A DNA stretch of 64,000 nucleotides. It comes from Imbricaverruca yamaguchii (Eukaryota > Arthropoda > Thecostraca > Neoverrucidae). Position numbers and translations under genes: made by a program. The notes beneath the pieces were generated by a model. That model was not told the DNA's origin. It did not search any database and saw nothing but the letters and a program-made list of their open reading frames with translations. Positions 51,871-63,490 of this stretch are shown piece by piece. Numbering within the stretch: the first letter of the stretch is position 1; each line of letters starts with the position of its first letter. Location: positions 3,237,501-3,301,500 of the forward strand of contig JAOTOL010001644.1 of the NCBI GenBank assembly GCA_034440575.1, written 5' to 3'.

Positions 51871-53269
51871 TGTCGACCTGACTGACTGACCTAATGGCTA
51901 ACGTGCCCATTTAAATTATTTCTAGGATACAATGTATTCAGATTTAGTGAGCTAGCTGTTTTAGTTTAGAGGCGCATCAACTATAATTTGATGAAATCAC
52001 CACTGGCCAAAGAACAGAGGGACAAAAACAACTCCAAGCTTGTCTCCTATGCTCTGCCCATGACTCCATGCCATGAAGCAGCACTGCATTTCAGGTGGGA
52101 TTGGACAGGGGTACAGGAGTTGTATTCTGCAGCCAGTTGTCTCTTTCGCGACTTTGCGCTGCACTTCCTTGGTGATATCCTACCACTGAACATCTCTAAA
52201 TCACAGACATGTGAATGCTACCTGGCGCAAAGAACATGGATCATCCAAGACTGGAGGCAATTAACACTTGATAGCGCCACATTAACAAGGAGTGTACTCA
52301 GTGGCGTCACCTATCGCCAAATTACTGAGCGCAGCTGGGATGACTGTAATTGCGTGCCGTTGAGGAGCGGAGCACCGTCTCCAACACAACGGCCACCAGT
52401 CTGGTTGCGCCAGGGCCCTGGGAGTCACTTTCAGTCGAATGGAGGTTAACGGTGGTGGCTTCCATGGACGAATCTCATTAACACAACCTGGTCTCTCAAT
52501 TTCCGTTCCACAGGCACGGCGACATTCCGTCATCATACACTCAATGGAGCCACACCACCAGATCAGGTTTCCGAACATACCTCCACCAGTGTAAAATAAT
52601 TGACCATGTGGCCTGGAAATTCACAGTTAATGGAAGTGTGCTATTTCATCCTTGCCTTAGGTTTTTACCATTTTGCCACATGTCTGGGCAGTCATTATGC
52701 ACATGACTGCTAAATAGTGTAAAATGCATGCGACTGAAGTAAAAGGCACTCCATTTTTTTAATCCTTAAGTGACGATCCTTTATTTTCTTCCAATCTTTC
52801 ACTATTCCCAAGTACCTTCATTCTTCATCCTCACAGTTAATGGTGAAATAATTTTAGGACACTGACCTCCACTGCTTGGGGGCCTTTAAACCTCCCATTG
52901 CGATCAACAAATATTAGACACCGCCGCCACGACAAGAATACTGACTAGGGGAACTATTTCACCCGGACATGTCTGCAAGGCTACACCAAGGTACGGCGAG
53001 TGGAGCGTTCACGATCAGAAAAACACGTACACAGAAACACCTCACAAGCACCCCGGAGAAGCCGCACGACAACAACAACAGCAACGATAACGGTACGGAC
53101 CGGGACACGCTGCTGTGTCATGCTCTCAACCCTCGACCAACCGAACACACAGCGGCACGCATGCTGCTGGTGGTGAGTCAACGACACCCCACAGACGCGG
53201 CGTCCGCACCAACGTCCGCACCAACATCCGCACATCCGCTGCGGCCGTCACCCTACCGTCGGCGGCCGC
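51871..53269. other. Spacer and likely TRIC 3' UTR
   Basis: A minus-strand AATAAA lies at 52780-52785, about 485 bases past the TRIC stop, and is a possible poly(A) signal. No other gene is supported. Confidence 0.4.
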
Positions 53270-53449
53270 TCAGTCCTTCTTCTTGGCCGCCTCGGGCTTG
53301 GCGTCGGGCCGGGCGGGGTCGCCGGCGGCGGGCTTGTTGCCAGACACGGCACGCTGCAGCGAGTCCCACACGCCGCCCAGGAACACGGCGCAGAACAGGT
53401 TCTCGAACGGCGCGAACGGGTCGTGGATGGCCAGCAGCAGGGAGGACAG
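53270..53449 (-). CDS. TMEM38: TRIC last exon (C-terminal helix and KKXX tail)
   Basis: 59 codons and TGA: LSSLLLAIHDPFAPFENLF ... PEAAKKKD. The acceptor is CTGTCGGCAG|CTG. The first 27 coding bases and the acceptor recur in every unit of the 50-bp array that begins here. Confidence 0.9.
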   Translation of the reverse strand: MSSLLLAIHDPFAPFENLFCAVFLGGVWDSLQRAVSGNKPAAGDPARPDAKPEAAKKKD

Positions 53450-56400
53450 CTGCCGACAGGGGACCGTCAGACATGGATGGCCAGCAGCAGAGAGGACAGC
53501 TGCCAACAGGGGGCCGTCAGACATGGGTGGCCAGCAGCAGGGAGGACAGCTGCCGACAGGGGGCCGTCAGACATGGATGGCCAGCAGCAGAGAGGACAGC
53601 TGCCGACAGGGGGCCGTCAGACATGGATGGCCAGCTGCCGACAGGGGACCGTCAGACAGGGATGGGAGCAGCAGGGAGGACAGCTGCCGACAGGGGACCG
53701 TCAGACATGGATGGCCAGCAGCAGAGAGGACAGCTGCCGACAGGGGACCGTCAGACAGGGATGGGAGCAGCAGGGAGCACAGCTGCCAACAGGGGGCCGT
53801 CAGACATGGATGGGAGCAGCAGGGAGGACAGCTGCCGACAGGGGGCCGTCAGACATGGATGGGAGCAGGGAGGACAGCTGCCGACAGGGGGTCATACATG
53901 GATGGTCAGCAGCAGGGAGGACAGCTGCCGACAGGGGGCCGGTAGACGGGGATGGGAGCAGCAGGGAGCACAGCTGCCAACAGGGGGCCGTCAGACATGG
54001 ATGGCCAGCAGCAGGGAGGACAGCTGCCGACAGGGGGCGTCATACATGGATGGTCAGCAGCAGGGAGCACAGCTGCCGACAGGGGGCCGTCAGACAGGGA
54101 TGGGAGCAGCAGGGAGCACAGCTGCCAACAGGGGGCCGTCAGACAAGGATGGCCAGCAGCAGGGAGGACAGCTGCCGACAGGGGGCGTCATACATGGATG
54201 GTCAGCAGCAGGGAGCACAGCTGCTGACAGGGGGCCGTCAGACAGGGATGGGAGCAGCAGGGAGCACAGCTGCCAACAGGGGGCCGTCAGACAGGGATGG
54301 CCAGCAGCAGAGCAGACAGCTATTGGCACGGGGCCGTCAGACATGCACGGCGGCTGCGTAGCTCCAATAGAGACGATGACGGCTCAAATAACAACGAGGG
54401 CAACACCATCGCTGTGAGCGGGCCGCGTGGTTGTTGGGTGAGAGAAGAGTGTGAGAAATTGGTTCTGGTGGTGGAAAGATTGGCGGCAGGTGACGAATGA
54501 AAGCTGTGCAGAGATCATAGGAGACGAGATAAAGTCTAAATGACACAGAAAACGAGTTTGACACCCTATCATAGTTACTGACCATGATGTCGAATGCTGC
54601 CAGAGAACGGACAATAGCGCAAACAGCCGGTGGCCGACATTTGTCGGAGTTGGGTGAGAGAAGAGTGTGATAAACTGGCCCAGGGGGAGGGTTACAGGGG
54701 CAACATGGAGGCGAGGGTCGGAGTAGGGCTGGGAAAACAATGGCCTGCTTTAGGTTTCAACGGCGAAGAATATACACTACGACACAATCTTGTGCATATA
54801 CTGACTAAGCAGACAATAATTTAGGACTTTTACTTGTCAGAAGTTAAACATGGCTAATCAGCAATGATCATGAATTATGGGTTCAACAGGGTGAATCACT
54901 TTTTTTCTAAACCAGCCAGATCCCAATCTGATTATAAGAAACACAGCGAACGCTAACCTTGAAGTAGACAAAGAAGATGGTGATGCCGAAGTAGACCAGG
55001 GCATGCGGCGCCGAGATGATGTCGGTCTTCTTATCCAGCACGAAGATGACGGCGGCGGCAATGGACGCCTTGGTCGGGCTGTAAGCCGTCCACGGGTTTA
55101 GCGGCACATCCACACATAGGTACAGCGGTGGGTTCGGGTGATCGTGCCGGCCACTGCGGCACATCTGGTCAAGCGGCCCAGCCGCTACGGGTCCGCACTG
55201 CAGCACATCTGACAGGTGGACCAGATCAAGCGGCCCGGCCGATACGGGTCCGCACTGCAGCACATCTGGCAGGTGGACCAGATCAAGCGGCCCGGCCGCT
55301 ACGGGTCCGCACTGCAGCACATCTGACAGGTGGACCAGATCAAGCGGCCCGGCCGCTGCGGGTCCGCACTGCAGCACATCTGACAGGTGGACCAGATCAA
55401 GCGGCCCGGCCGCTGCGGGTCCGCACTGCAGCACATCTGACAGGTGGACCAGATCAAGCGGCCCGGCCGATACAGGTCCGCACTGCAGCACATCTGGCAG
55501 GTGGACCAGATCAAGCGGCCCAGCCGCTACGGGTCCGCACTGCAGCACATCTGACAGGTGGACCAGATCAAGCGGCCCGGCCGATACAGGTCCGCACTGC
55601 AGCACATCTGGCAGGTGGACCAGATCAAGCGGCCCGGCCGATACGGGTCCGCACTGCAGCACATCTGACAGGTGGACCAGATCAAGCGGCCCGGCCGATA
55701 CAGGTCCGCACTGCAGCACATCTGGCAGGTGGACCAGATCAAGCGGCCCGGCCGCTACGGGTCCGCACTGCAGCACATCTGACAGGTGGACCAGATCAAG
55801 CGGCCCGGCCGATACAGGTCCGCACTGCAGCACATCTGACAGGTGGACCAGATCAAGCGGCCCGGCCGCTGCGGGTCCGCACTGCAGCACATCTGACAGG
55901 TGGACCAGATCAAGCGGCCCGGCCGCTACGGGTCCGCACTGCAGCACATCTGACAGGTGGACCAGATCAAGCGGCCCGGCCGATACGGGTCCGCACTGCA
56001 GCACATCTGACAGGTGGACCAGATCAAGCGGCCCGGCCGCTGCGGGTCCGCACTGCAGCACATCTGACAGGTGGACCAGATCAAGCGGCCCGGCCGATAC
56101 AGGTCCGCACTGCAGCACATCTGACAGGTGGACCAGATCAAGCGGCCCGGCCGATACAGGTCCGCACTGCAGCACATCTGACAGGTGGACCAGATCAAGC
56201 GGCCCGGCCGATACGGGTCCGCACTGCAGCACATCTGGCAGGTGGACCAGATCAAGCGGCCCGGCCGATACGGGTCCGCACTGCAGCACATCTGACAGGT
56301 GGACCAGATCAAGCGGCCCGGCCGATACGGGTCCGCACTGCAGCACATCTGACAGGTGGACCAGATCAAGCGGCCCGGCCGATACAGGTCCGCACTGCAG

Positions 56401-58535
56401 CACACCTGACAGGTGGACCAGATCAAGCGGCCCGGCCGATACAGGTCCGCACTGCCGCACATCTAGGGTGTCAAACACCACCACCGGACTGAAACAGCTG
56501 TCTCTCAAACGCCTCCATGCCACACACAACACATGACTGAGACTAACGGCCTTCCTGTCGTCCCCAGTCTTCTGCTAACCACAACACCGACCGCATTGTA
56601 ACAGCTTAACTTTTCAAGACTAACGCGAGAGCAAACACAGCTGGGAGGTCACGGCATCATGCACTCACAAGCTGGGGCCCATGATGTCCATGGCAGTGGG
56701 GGTCCAGACGCCGCGGAACAGCCTCTCCAAGATCTTGACAAAGCCGCCGCCGTTGCCCTTGACCGTGCCGGCCACGACCATGATGAGGTAGCCGCTCGGG
56801 AACAGCTTGGCAGCGTGCGTCACGCCGTCGTGTACCTTCTTGCACCTGTACACCTGCCGACACACCGGAATGGTGTACACACCTGTACACCTGCCGACAC
56901 ACCGGAACTGTGTACACACCTGTACACCTGCCGACACACCAGAACGGTACACACATGTACACCTGCCGACACACCAGAACGGTGTACACACCTGCCGACA
57001 CACCAGAACGGTGTACACACCTGTACACCTGCCGACACACCGGAACTGTGTACACACCTGTACACCTGCCGACACACCAGAACGGTGTACACACCTGTGC
57101 ACCTGCCGACACACCTGTACACCTGCCGACACACCGGAACGGTGTACACACACCTGTACACCTGCCGACACACCAGAACGGTGTACACACCTGTACACCT
57201 GCCGAACACCGGAACGGTGTATGTACACCTGCCGACACACCGGAACGGTGTCGACACCTGCCGACACACCAGAACGGTGTACACACCTGTACACCTGCCG
57301 ACACACCGGAATGGTGTACACACCTGCACACCTGCCGACACACCAGAACGGTGTACACACCCGTACACCTGCCGACACACCAGAACGGTGTACACACATG
57401 TACACCTGCCGACACACCGGAACGGTGTACACACCTGTACACCTGCCGACACACCGGAACAGTGTACACACTTGCACACCTACTGATGCGCCAGTACAAC
57501 GTACACACCTGCACACTAGGCATGTTCATGTTGCCAAAAGTGTGAGAATATGTAGCTTCAAGAGGCTTATCCAATTATCTTATCCATCTGGAGTCTATTG
57601 GCACACACATTTATAAACTTCAATTATTTCTCTAGGGGTTGCGTACGAGGCATAAAATTAACTTTTCTAGTTCGGGATATTTGGTATTTCGAGAACTAAT
57701 GAAGGCAGCTACCAACCTGAACCTCTCATGAATGGCCCGACAAGAAACGCCACTTGCAATCAAAACTAAGTGAGGTACAACCCTTCAGCAAAGTTCACAA
57801 AGAGACGCGGGTGAAACGCTAATCTTAATATACTGTACGGTCATCAGGTATTGCCATAATCATGTGAGGCGGCGAAAGAAATACAACATAACCGCGATAG
57901 TGATAGTTGAACTTTACTTACTGACGGTAAATTGGGGACGGTTTTCGATCAGTATTGTCATTTGATGTATCGTTGGCATGGTATGGCACCTGAGGAACGT
58001 AACTATATGATCGATATATAGTATAATCGATAAGCCATGTGCCGATAAATAGTTGTAGTTGTATGTGTACACTCGGACACATCCACTCAAATGCAGTGGC
58101 TATTCTTGCGCCGTCGCTTGCTATGAATATACTATGAAACGCTCTAAAATCAGGCAAGACATCTATAGAAGGATACGATGCGGAAAAAGACGGTTCGTGG
58201 TGAAAGTGATGAAGTTACAAGATATCCCAGATGGGATAAACTCAGCCATCACGACACCATGCTCTCCAACCTGACGAGACGAGAAAGCGAAGTTAACTAC
58301 AACACAGTTTTTAACTCATTCATCCGCGATTAATTAATTCTACAACATATCGATTTGTTTGACAGTACCATCGTGTCAGTCTTGATATCGACCATATTCG
58401 TGAGAAAGTGCTGCAAATTCGCTTCTACTGCATCTTTCTTGCCGGTTGCGTATTGCTTAGTGTTCAATGTGTGTGTGTGTGTGTAGTGTGTGTGTGTTGT
58501 GTGTGTGTGTGTGTGGTATGTGTGTGTGTGTGGTG

Positions 58536-58605
<70 letters not shown>

Positions 58606-59818
58606 CTTTCAATACACCAATACAGACAACGCCAAAGACATCCAGTGCAACTTACGCACCTGCACACCTGCGACCAAACCAATACACACTAGCGCGCCGG
58701 ACGAAGTCTGAAACGGCTGAGGATGGACGAGGGTCGGAGAGGCAAGGCTTGCTAAACAAGTACAAGTTGGTAACATGCCAAAATCAGATCCAGAATTGAG
58801 TGCTGGAATGCGTTGCAGCATCCAAAAGCACTTTACCTCTTTCATAGCTGACAGGACGACTTTAAACGGCAGAAACTTGACGAGCTTGTACCCAATGTCA
58901 AATGGCGAATAAAATATGAAGTACCTGCAATATCAAGAAATCGTTATCGTTAATGCGAAGCATGAGGCACACGCTATATTTGAACACAATGTGAAACGGC
59001 CAAAGGAACACAAAGGAAGACTCACCCAATGTCAAACAAAACTTACTGAAAACTGAAAACAATTCGCGGATACTCTTGCAAAAAATATTCAAAGCCAATT
59101 CATTTCAGATTGTTAGGGCACTTAGATATGCTATCTGGAAGTTTGTGGATGAAAGTTTTAGAAATGGGCCGTGGCTGCGGAGAAGCGACGCAGGCACAGC
59201 AAGAGAGAAAAGGGAACAAAGAGGGAACGATACACCAAGGGATAGAACATGGCAATACAACGACGGAGAAAAAGACAGGGTAGAGAAAACTAACCTGGGA
59301 GATCAGTGAGGGAAACGGTGGAAAAGGCGGAAACGCAAAATGTAAATATTAAAGGAGAAATGGAAGAGAGAAAGGGATAACGAGAAAGAGGAAAAGAGAA
59401 AGGAGGAAAGAGAAAGGAGGAAAATAGAAAGAACACAAATGGGAAAAAGACAACGGGGGAAAAGGATTTAAAAAAATAAATGGTACGGTATGGATAAACA
59501 AAACAAAAAGAAGAGAAAAACAGAGAGGGGAGAGGGCGAGAGTAAGAACAGTCGATAGTGAGTTCAGAATTTTCGGTGGAGGACATAGTGACATTTAACA
59601 GCTCTAATGCGGTCAGTAGGGGTGAGGGTGACGTTGAGGGCGAGGGCACGGGAGCACTGACCAGACAGCAGTTGCCAGCAACAACTGGTTGCTACTCTTC
59701 ACCGCCCCGAGGACGGGCTCTCCCAGCAGGAAGTTCGCGAGCAGCGCGCCGGCGAAGATGGCGAACATTGAGGACAACCATGTGGCCAGGGGATGCTTCC
59801 GTGAGAACGCCAGCGAGC
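53270..59818 (-). CDS. TMEM38: TRIC-type trimeric intracellular cation channel (five exons, N-terminal exon missing)
   Basis: TRIC channels are ER/SR membrane proteins that carry potassium to balance calcium release. Minus-strand exons are 59818-59662, 58924-58837, 56853-56669, 55078-54958 and 53449-53270, all with GT-AG ends and matching phases, giving 242 residues and a stop. Family landmarks in order: FSRKHPLATWLSSMF and NQLLLATAVWYF (helices 1-2), FYSPFDIGYKLVKFLPFKVV, the SAMKE|VYRCKKVHDGVTHA junction, the glycine-rich pore helix GTVKGNGGG, ERLFRGVWTP, then the PTKASIAAAVIF helix and DPFAPFEN. The protein ends KKKD with Lys at -3 and -4, a standard KKXX retrieval signal. The first exon (about 50 residues expected) was not found and may lie beyond 64000. 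The choice between TMEM38A and TMEM38B is not possible by eye; invertebrates usually have a B-like form. Confidence 0.92.
53421..54345. repeat. 50-bp minisatellite built on the TRIC last-exon splice site
   Basis: About 18 units of GACAGCTGCCGACAGGGGGC plus CGTCAGACATGGATGGCCAG plus CAGCAGGGAG, with shortened variants lacking GGCCAGCAGC-type blocks. It overlaps the first 29 bases of the exon. Confidence 0.95.
54346..54957. other. TRIC intron, unique part
   Basis: No repeats. A short direct repeat (GGTGAGAGAAGAGTGTGA) occurs at about 54437 and 54653. Confidence 0.5.
54958..55078 (-). CDS. TMEM38: TRIC exon (penultimate helices)
   Basis: 121 bases reading PTKASIAAAVIFVLDKKTD, then ISAPHALVYFGITIFFVYFK. 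The acceptor is ACGGCTTACAG|C, completing the Phe codon from the previous exon. The donor is AAG|GTTAGC. Confidence 0.9.
55152..56465. repeat. 57-bp minisatellite, about 23 copies
   Basis: Unit GGTGGACCAGATCAAGCGGC plus CCGGCCGATACGGGTCCGCA plus CTGCAGCACATCTGACA. Variants are GCTACGG/GCTGCGG/GATACAG and CTGACA/CTGGCA. It starts about 75 bp upstream of the 55078 acceptor. The period is a multiple of 3, so frames stay open on both strands. Confidence 0.96.
56669..56853 (-). CDS. TMEM38: TRIC exon with glycine-rich pore motif
   Basis: 185 bases: VYRCKKVHDGVTHAAKLFP, then MVVAGTVKGNGGGFVKI and ERLFRGVWTPTAMD. The acceptor is GTGTCGGCAG|GTGTAC and the donor AGCTT|GTGAGT. The acceptor is the first of many tandem copies. 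Confidence 0.91.
56845..57490. repeat. 37-bp minisatellite built on a TRIC splice site
   Basis: About 17 units of CACCTGCCGACACACCAGAA plus CGGTGTACACACCTGTA, some shortened. Read on the minus strand each holds GTGTGTCGGCAG|GTGTACAGGTG, the acceptor and first exon bases. Confidence 0.95.
57491..58463. other. TRIC intron, unique part
   Basis: AT-rich, with no supported feature. Confidence 0.5.
58464..58602. repeat. (GT)n microsatellite
   Basis: About 139 bases of GT dinucleotide with a few interruptions, in a TRIC intron. Confidence 0.96.
58837..58924 (-). CDS. TMEM38: TRIC exon (second transmembrane part)
   Basis: 88 bases reading YFIFYSPFDIGYKLVKFLPF then KVVLSAMKE. The acceptor is GATATTGCAG|G, completing the Trp codon TG|G. 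The donor is GAG|GTAAAG. Confidence 0.92.
59310..59540. repeat. Purine-rich low-complexity tract
   Basis: Nearly all A and G on the plus strand (GAGAAAGGAGGAAAGAGAAA-like), in the TRIC intron between the 59662 and 58924 exon edges. Confidence 0.8.
59662..59818 (-). CDS. TMEM38: TRIC exon (first transmembrane helices seen)
   Basis: 157 bases: SLAFSRKHPLATWLSSMFA, then FAGALLANFLLGEPVLG and NQLLLATAV. The acceptor is AATGTTTCCAG|GC and the donor CTGTCTG|GTCAGT. Confidence 0.91.
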
Positions 59819-60194
59819 CTGGAAACATTGAGAATGGGTCAGCGCCTCTGTAAGCAGAAGTGCCTGCCTAGGCTGAGAATGGCCAAATGCGCAACCGCTA
59901 ACAATTACCACATCACTGTAAAGCTACACCGGCTATACAACATACAAAGTTCCAGTTGATACGGACACAGCCTTACAGGAGCTTTTCAATACAGCCGTTT
60001 GTGGTGCTACGCCATATTGATAGTTTACAGATTGGGGAGCTGATCCATATCAAGCACAGACTGCACTAATGTCAGCAAAAATATCACCCTGCAGCGTTTG
60101 AAAACATCCGTGATATTACTACGAGCGCTCAGGCAAACAAAACGGATGGCCATTGCATCCACAACCCTTAGAAACATTGGTAATTAACAACTAG

Positions 60195-60425
60195 CACATT
60201 ACTAACGATGATATGGGAAGAATCTGTGGTCCGAATGAACGATCGACTTCGGAAGCCCCCTCCATACAAAGTTACCCGTTTTACTTAAAGGATATACATG
60301 GCACATTAGTAACGGATGATATGGGAAGAATATGGTGGTCCGAATGAACGATCGACTTCGGTACTAACTGAGGCCCGGGGTCCATACAAAGTTACCCGTT
60401 TTACTTAAAGGATATACATGGCAGT
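60195..60425. repeat. Two-copy tandem duplication, about 116 bp
   Basis: GATGATATGGGAAGAAT ... GAACGATCGACTTCGG ... CATACAAAGTTACCCGTTTT recurs once with small differences. It directly abuts the 32-bp array. Confidence 0.85.
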
Positions 60426-60429
60426 TAGT

Positions 60430-60995
60430 ATCGGGTGGCCATCGCGGGGTGGCCACCAGGTACTGACGACTGCGGGGTGGCCGCCCGGTACTAACTGGCG
60501 GCCGCGGGGTGGCCGCCCGGTACTAACTGACGACTGGGGGCCCGTTAACTGACGGCCGCGGGGTGGCCGCCCGGTACTAACTGGCGGCCGCGGGGTGGCC
60601 ACCAGGTACTGACGACTGCGGGGTGGCCGCCCGGTACTAACTGACGGCCGCGGGGTGGCCGCCCGGTACTAACTGACGGCCGCGGGGTGGCCGCCCGAAG
60701 GGGTGGCCGCCCGGTACTAACTGACGGCCGCGGGGTGGCCGCCCGGTACTAACTGACGGCCGCGGGGTGGCCGCCCGGTACTAACTGACGGCCGCGGGGT
60801 GGCCGCCCGGTACTAACTGACGGCCGCGGGGTGGCCGCCCGGTACTGACGACCGCGGGGTGGCCGCCCGGTACTGACGACCGCGGGGTGGCCACCCGGTA
60901 CTGACGACCGCGGGATGGCCACCCGGTACTGACGACCGCGGGGTGGCCACTCGGTACTGACGGCCGCGGGGTGGCCGCCCGGTACTAATTGACGT
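60430..60995. repeat. 32-bp minisatellite
   Basis: Unit GCGGGGTGGCCGCCCGGTAC plus TAACTGACGGCC, changing to a shorter 28-bp form (TGACGACC) in the second half. It is in or near the 5' intron of TRIC. Confidence 0.94.
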
Positions 60996-61858
60996 CACAG
61001 CACCGTCACCGGCAGACGACGCCCCCAAAAGGTGTGTCCTATCGCCCAGATACAGATGTCCAGTAAAGATACGGCGTCTGTCAAGATACAGATTGAAGCC
61101 TTCACATGACAGTGCAGACACGTCGGAAAGCTAACGCTCGTCTCGTGTTCTGTGGATCTGGCAGCTGGAAAGCACACCGAAACCCCGGCAGGTGGGACGT
61201 GTCTAATCGCGGCTCGCTGACACCGGCGCTTACGACTCTGGCAAGCTCGAGGTGTCTGGGTTCGGTATGGTCCCGGTACATAGGGCCTGTACGGGAGCCC
61301 GGCTCACCAGATTCCCACAGACGCACGCTGATAAATTTATATCAGAAGGGTATTGCAAAACAATGGCGGTGAACCAGGGAGAAGTGCTAGTTCAGTGCAC
61401 AGGACATCGGGGAAATCCGTCCCCTATTCATTAAGAACCATAATAAATACAGACCATCATAGTTGTTACTTCTGTGGCGAGATATCGACACAAAAACTGA
61501 TATGGGAGGACAGGTGGGCCTACGGAACTCAGGAACAGACCTCCGACCTGCAACAGAACTGGCAACTGCCGCCAGAACTTCGAAACCTGGCGAACCAGAG
61601 ACATCAGACCACCGACGAAATATCTGGATCTCGGCCTGGGACGGTGGCTGGCCAGCGCGGCGGAGGCACAGGGGCGCACCTACGACCTTCGTAGCGGGAG
61701 GGCGCAGGATGGGTGAAACCATCGGAGCTTTCTTTTTCGTAAAGTTAGGGAGAGTGGCAGTGGGTGGTCCCTGATTTCATAAAATGCCTAGCCACCATTT
61801 CGGGTAGACATAACTAGCCAACCCTTGGGTGTGCTAGTATGCTCCGGTTGTAACGGTC
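60996..61858. other. Spacer, no gene seen
   Basis: No supported exon. The missing TRIC N-terminal exon was looked for on the minus strand and not found. Confidence 0.4.
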
Positions 61859-62047
61859 ATGGGCGTGGATGGCCGAGTGGTTAAGGTGATGGGCTCTGGG
61901 TACCAAAGATCCCGGGTTCGACACTCGCGCCGCTCGGGACATTTCCCAATCCCGCGGCCCACCGGCGGAACAGCGTGGGCGGCGCTATTAGACGTGAATG
62001 TGCATGGAGTGCGTCGTGAACCATCTAATAAACAAACAAGCAAACCA
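61859..62047 (+). mobile_element. tRNA-derived SINE, best-preserved copy
   Basis: GTGGATGGCCGAGTGGTTAA (A box) and GATCCCGGGTTCGACACTCG (B box) look like a Leu/Ser-type tRNA head. The body matches the copies at 3765 and 13300, and the tail is TAATAAACAAACAAGC. It is flanked by GTTGTAACGGTC (61847-61858) and GTCGTAACGGTC (62048-62059), a 12-bp target duplication with one change. Confidence 0.85.
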
Positions 62048-62059
62048 GTCGTAACGGTC

Positions 62060-62579
62060 TCATGTTTTTCGTCTGGGAGAGCTGACTCGCCAAAAACAAA
62101 TATTCGGATATCGGGCAGTTCAGTTTCGGGTTCCAAATATTTGTTCTCTTTTGTATGGAAAACTCACTTTAAAACGACACAAATTAAACTCAAATTGGGA
62201 TACCCTGGATCCTCTTGGGTGCAGCTATGCGACCACACAGCAATGGCACGTGCCAGCGTCGGCAGACGCTCGTGACGTCACGCACCAGCGGCGCCATCGC
62301 AGTGCAGCGCCACGGCCGAACAGCGGGGGGAGAGCAGTCTGACCGACGGTCAGGATCGGCACGACAGGTCGAGGTCGAGGTCGCGGCCAGCACGGGACTG
62401 GATCAAGGCCGGAATGGGTCGGGACCAAGACTGGACCAGGGTCGTCAGCACCGGACAAGATCAGGACTTCCGGACGGACCGGCGCCAGCCTGAGGGCGGG
62501 CTGAGACACACCCACCTATCAGCTGCATCTGGGCACGCTCTGTATGGCCAGCGGCAACGTCGTCGGCCAGCCTCGCCTA
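62060..62579. other. Spacer, no gene seen
   Basis: GC rises toward the following array. No supported gene. Confidence 0.4.
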
Positions 62580-63490
62580 GCCAGACTGCTACAGCCGGCC
62601 GGCACTGACGACAGTCCCACCACCGACTGCTACAGCCGGCCGGTACTGACGACAGTCCCACCACCGACTGCTACAGCCGGCCGGTACTGACGACAGTCCC
62701 CCACCACCGACTGCTACAGCCGGCCGGTACTGACGACAGTCCCACCACCGACTGCTATAGCCGGCCGGTACTGACGACAGTCCCACCACCGACTGCTATA
62801 GCCGGCCGGTACTGACGACAGTCCCACCGCCGACTGCTACAGCGCCGATGTACAGCCGGCCGGTGCTGACGACAGTCCCACCACCGACTGCTACAGCCGG
62901 CCGGTACTGACGACAGTCCCACCACCGACTGCTGTAGCCGGCCGGTACTGACGACAGTCCACCACCGACTGTGTAGCCGGCCGGTACTGACGACAGTCCC
63001 ACCGCCGACTGCTGTAGCGGGCCGGTACTGACGACAGTCCCACCACCGACTGCTACAGCCGGCCGGTACTGACGACAGTCCCACCACCGACTGCTACAGC
63101 CGGCCGGTACTGACGACAGTCCCCCCACCACCGACTGCTACAGCCGGCCGGTACTGACGACAGTCCCACCGCCGACTGCTACAGCCGGCCGGTACTGACG
63201 ACAGTCCCACCACCGACTGCTATAGCCGGCCGGTACTGACGACAGTCCCACCACCGACTGCTACAGCCGGCCGGTACTGACGACAGTCCCACCACCGACT
63301 GCTACAGCCGGCCGGTACTGACGACAGTCCCACCACCGACTGCTGTAGCCGGCCGGTACTGACGACAGTCCCCCACCACCGACTGCTATAGCCGGCCGGT
63401 ACTGACGACAGTCCCACCACCAACTGCTACACCCGACCGGTACTGACGACAGTTCCACCGCCGACTGCTACAGCCGGCTGGTACGGGCGA
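62580..63490. repeat. 41-bp minisatellite, about 22 copies
   Basis: Unit GCCGGCCGGTACTGACGACA plus GTCCCACCACCGACTGCTACA, with GCTATAG/GCTGTAG and CCACCG/CCGCCG variants and one-base length changes. Confidence 0.95.

Noticed and set aside
51988..52449. 153-residue plus frame
   Set aside because: No recognisable family and no supporting splice or repeat context.
52969..54417. 482-residue plus-strand frame
   Set aside because: Made of the 50-bp array and antisense to the TRIC last exon.
54907..56532. 541-residue minus and 454-residue plus frames
   Set aside because: Made of the 57-bp array; only the TRIC exon at 54958-55078 inside it is real.
56657..57616. Long frames rich in VCRQVYRCVH or TCTPADTPERC
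   Set aside because: Made of the 37-bp array; only the TRIC exon at 56669-56853 is real.
61859..61935. Functional tRNA-Leu/Ser gene
   Set aside because: The tRNA-like head is part of a SINE with a shared non-tRNA body and target duplication.
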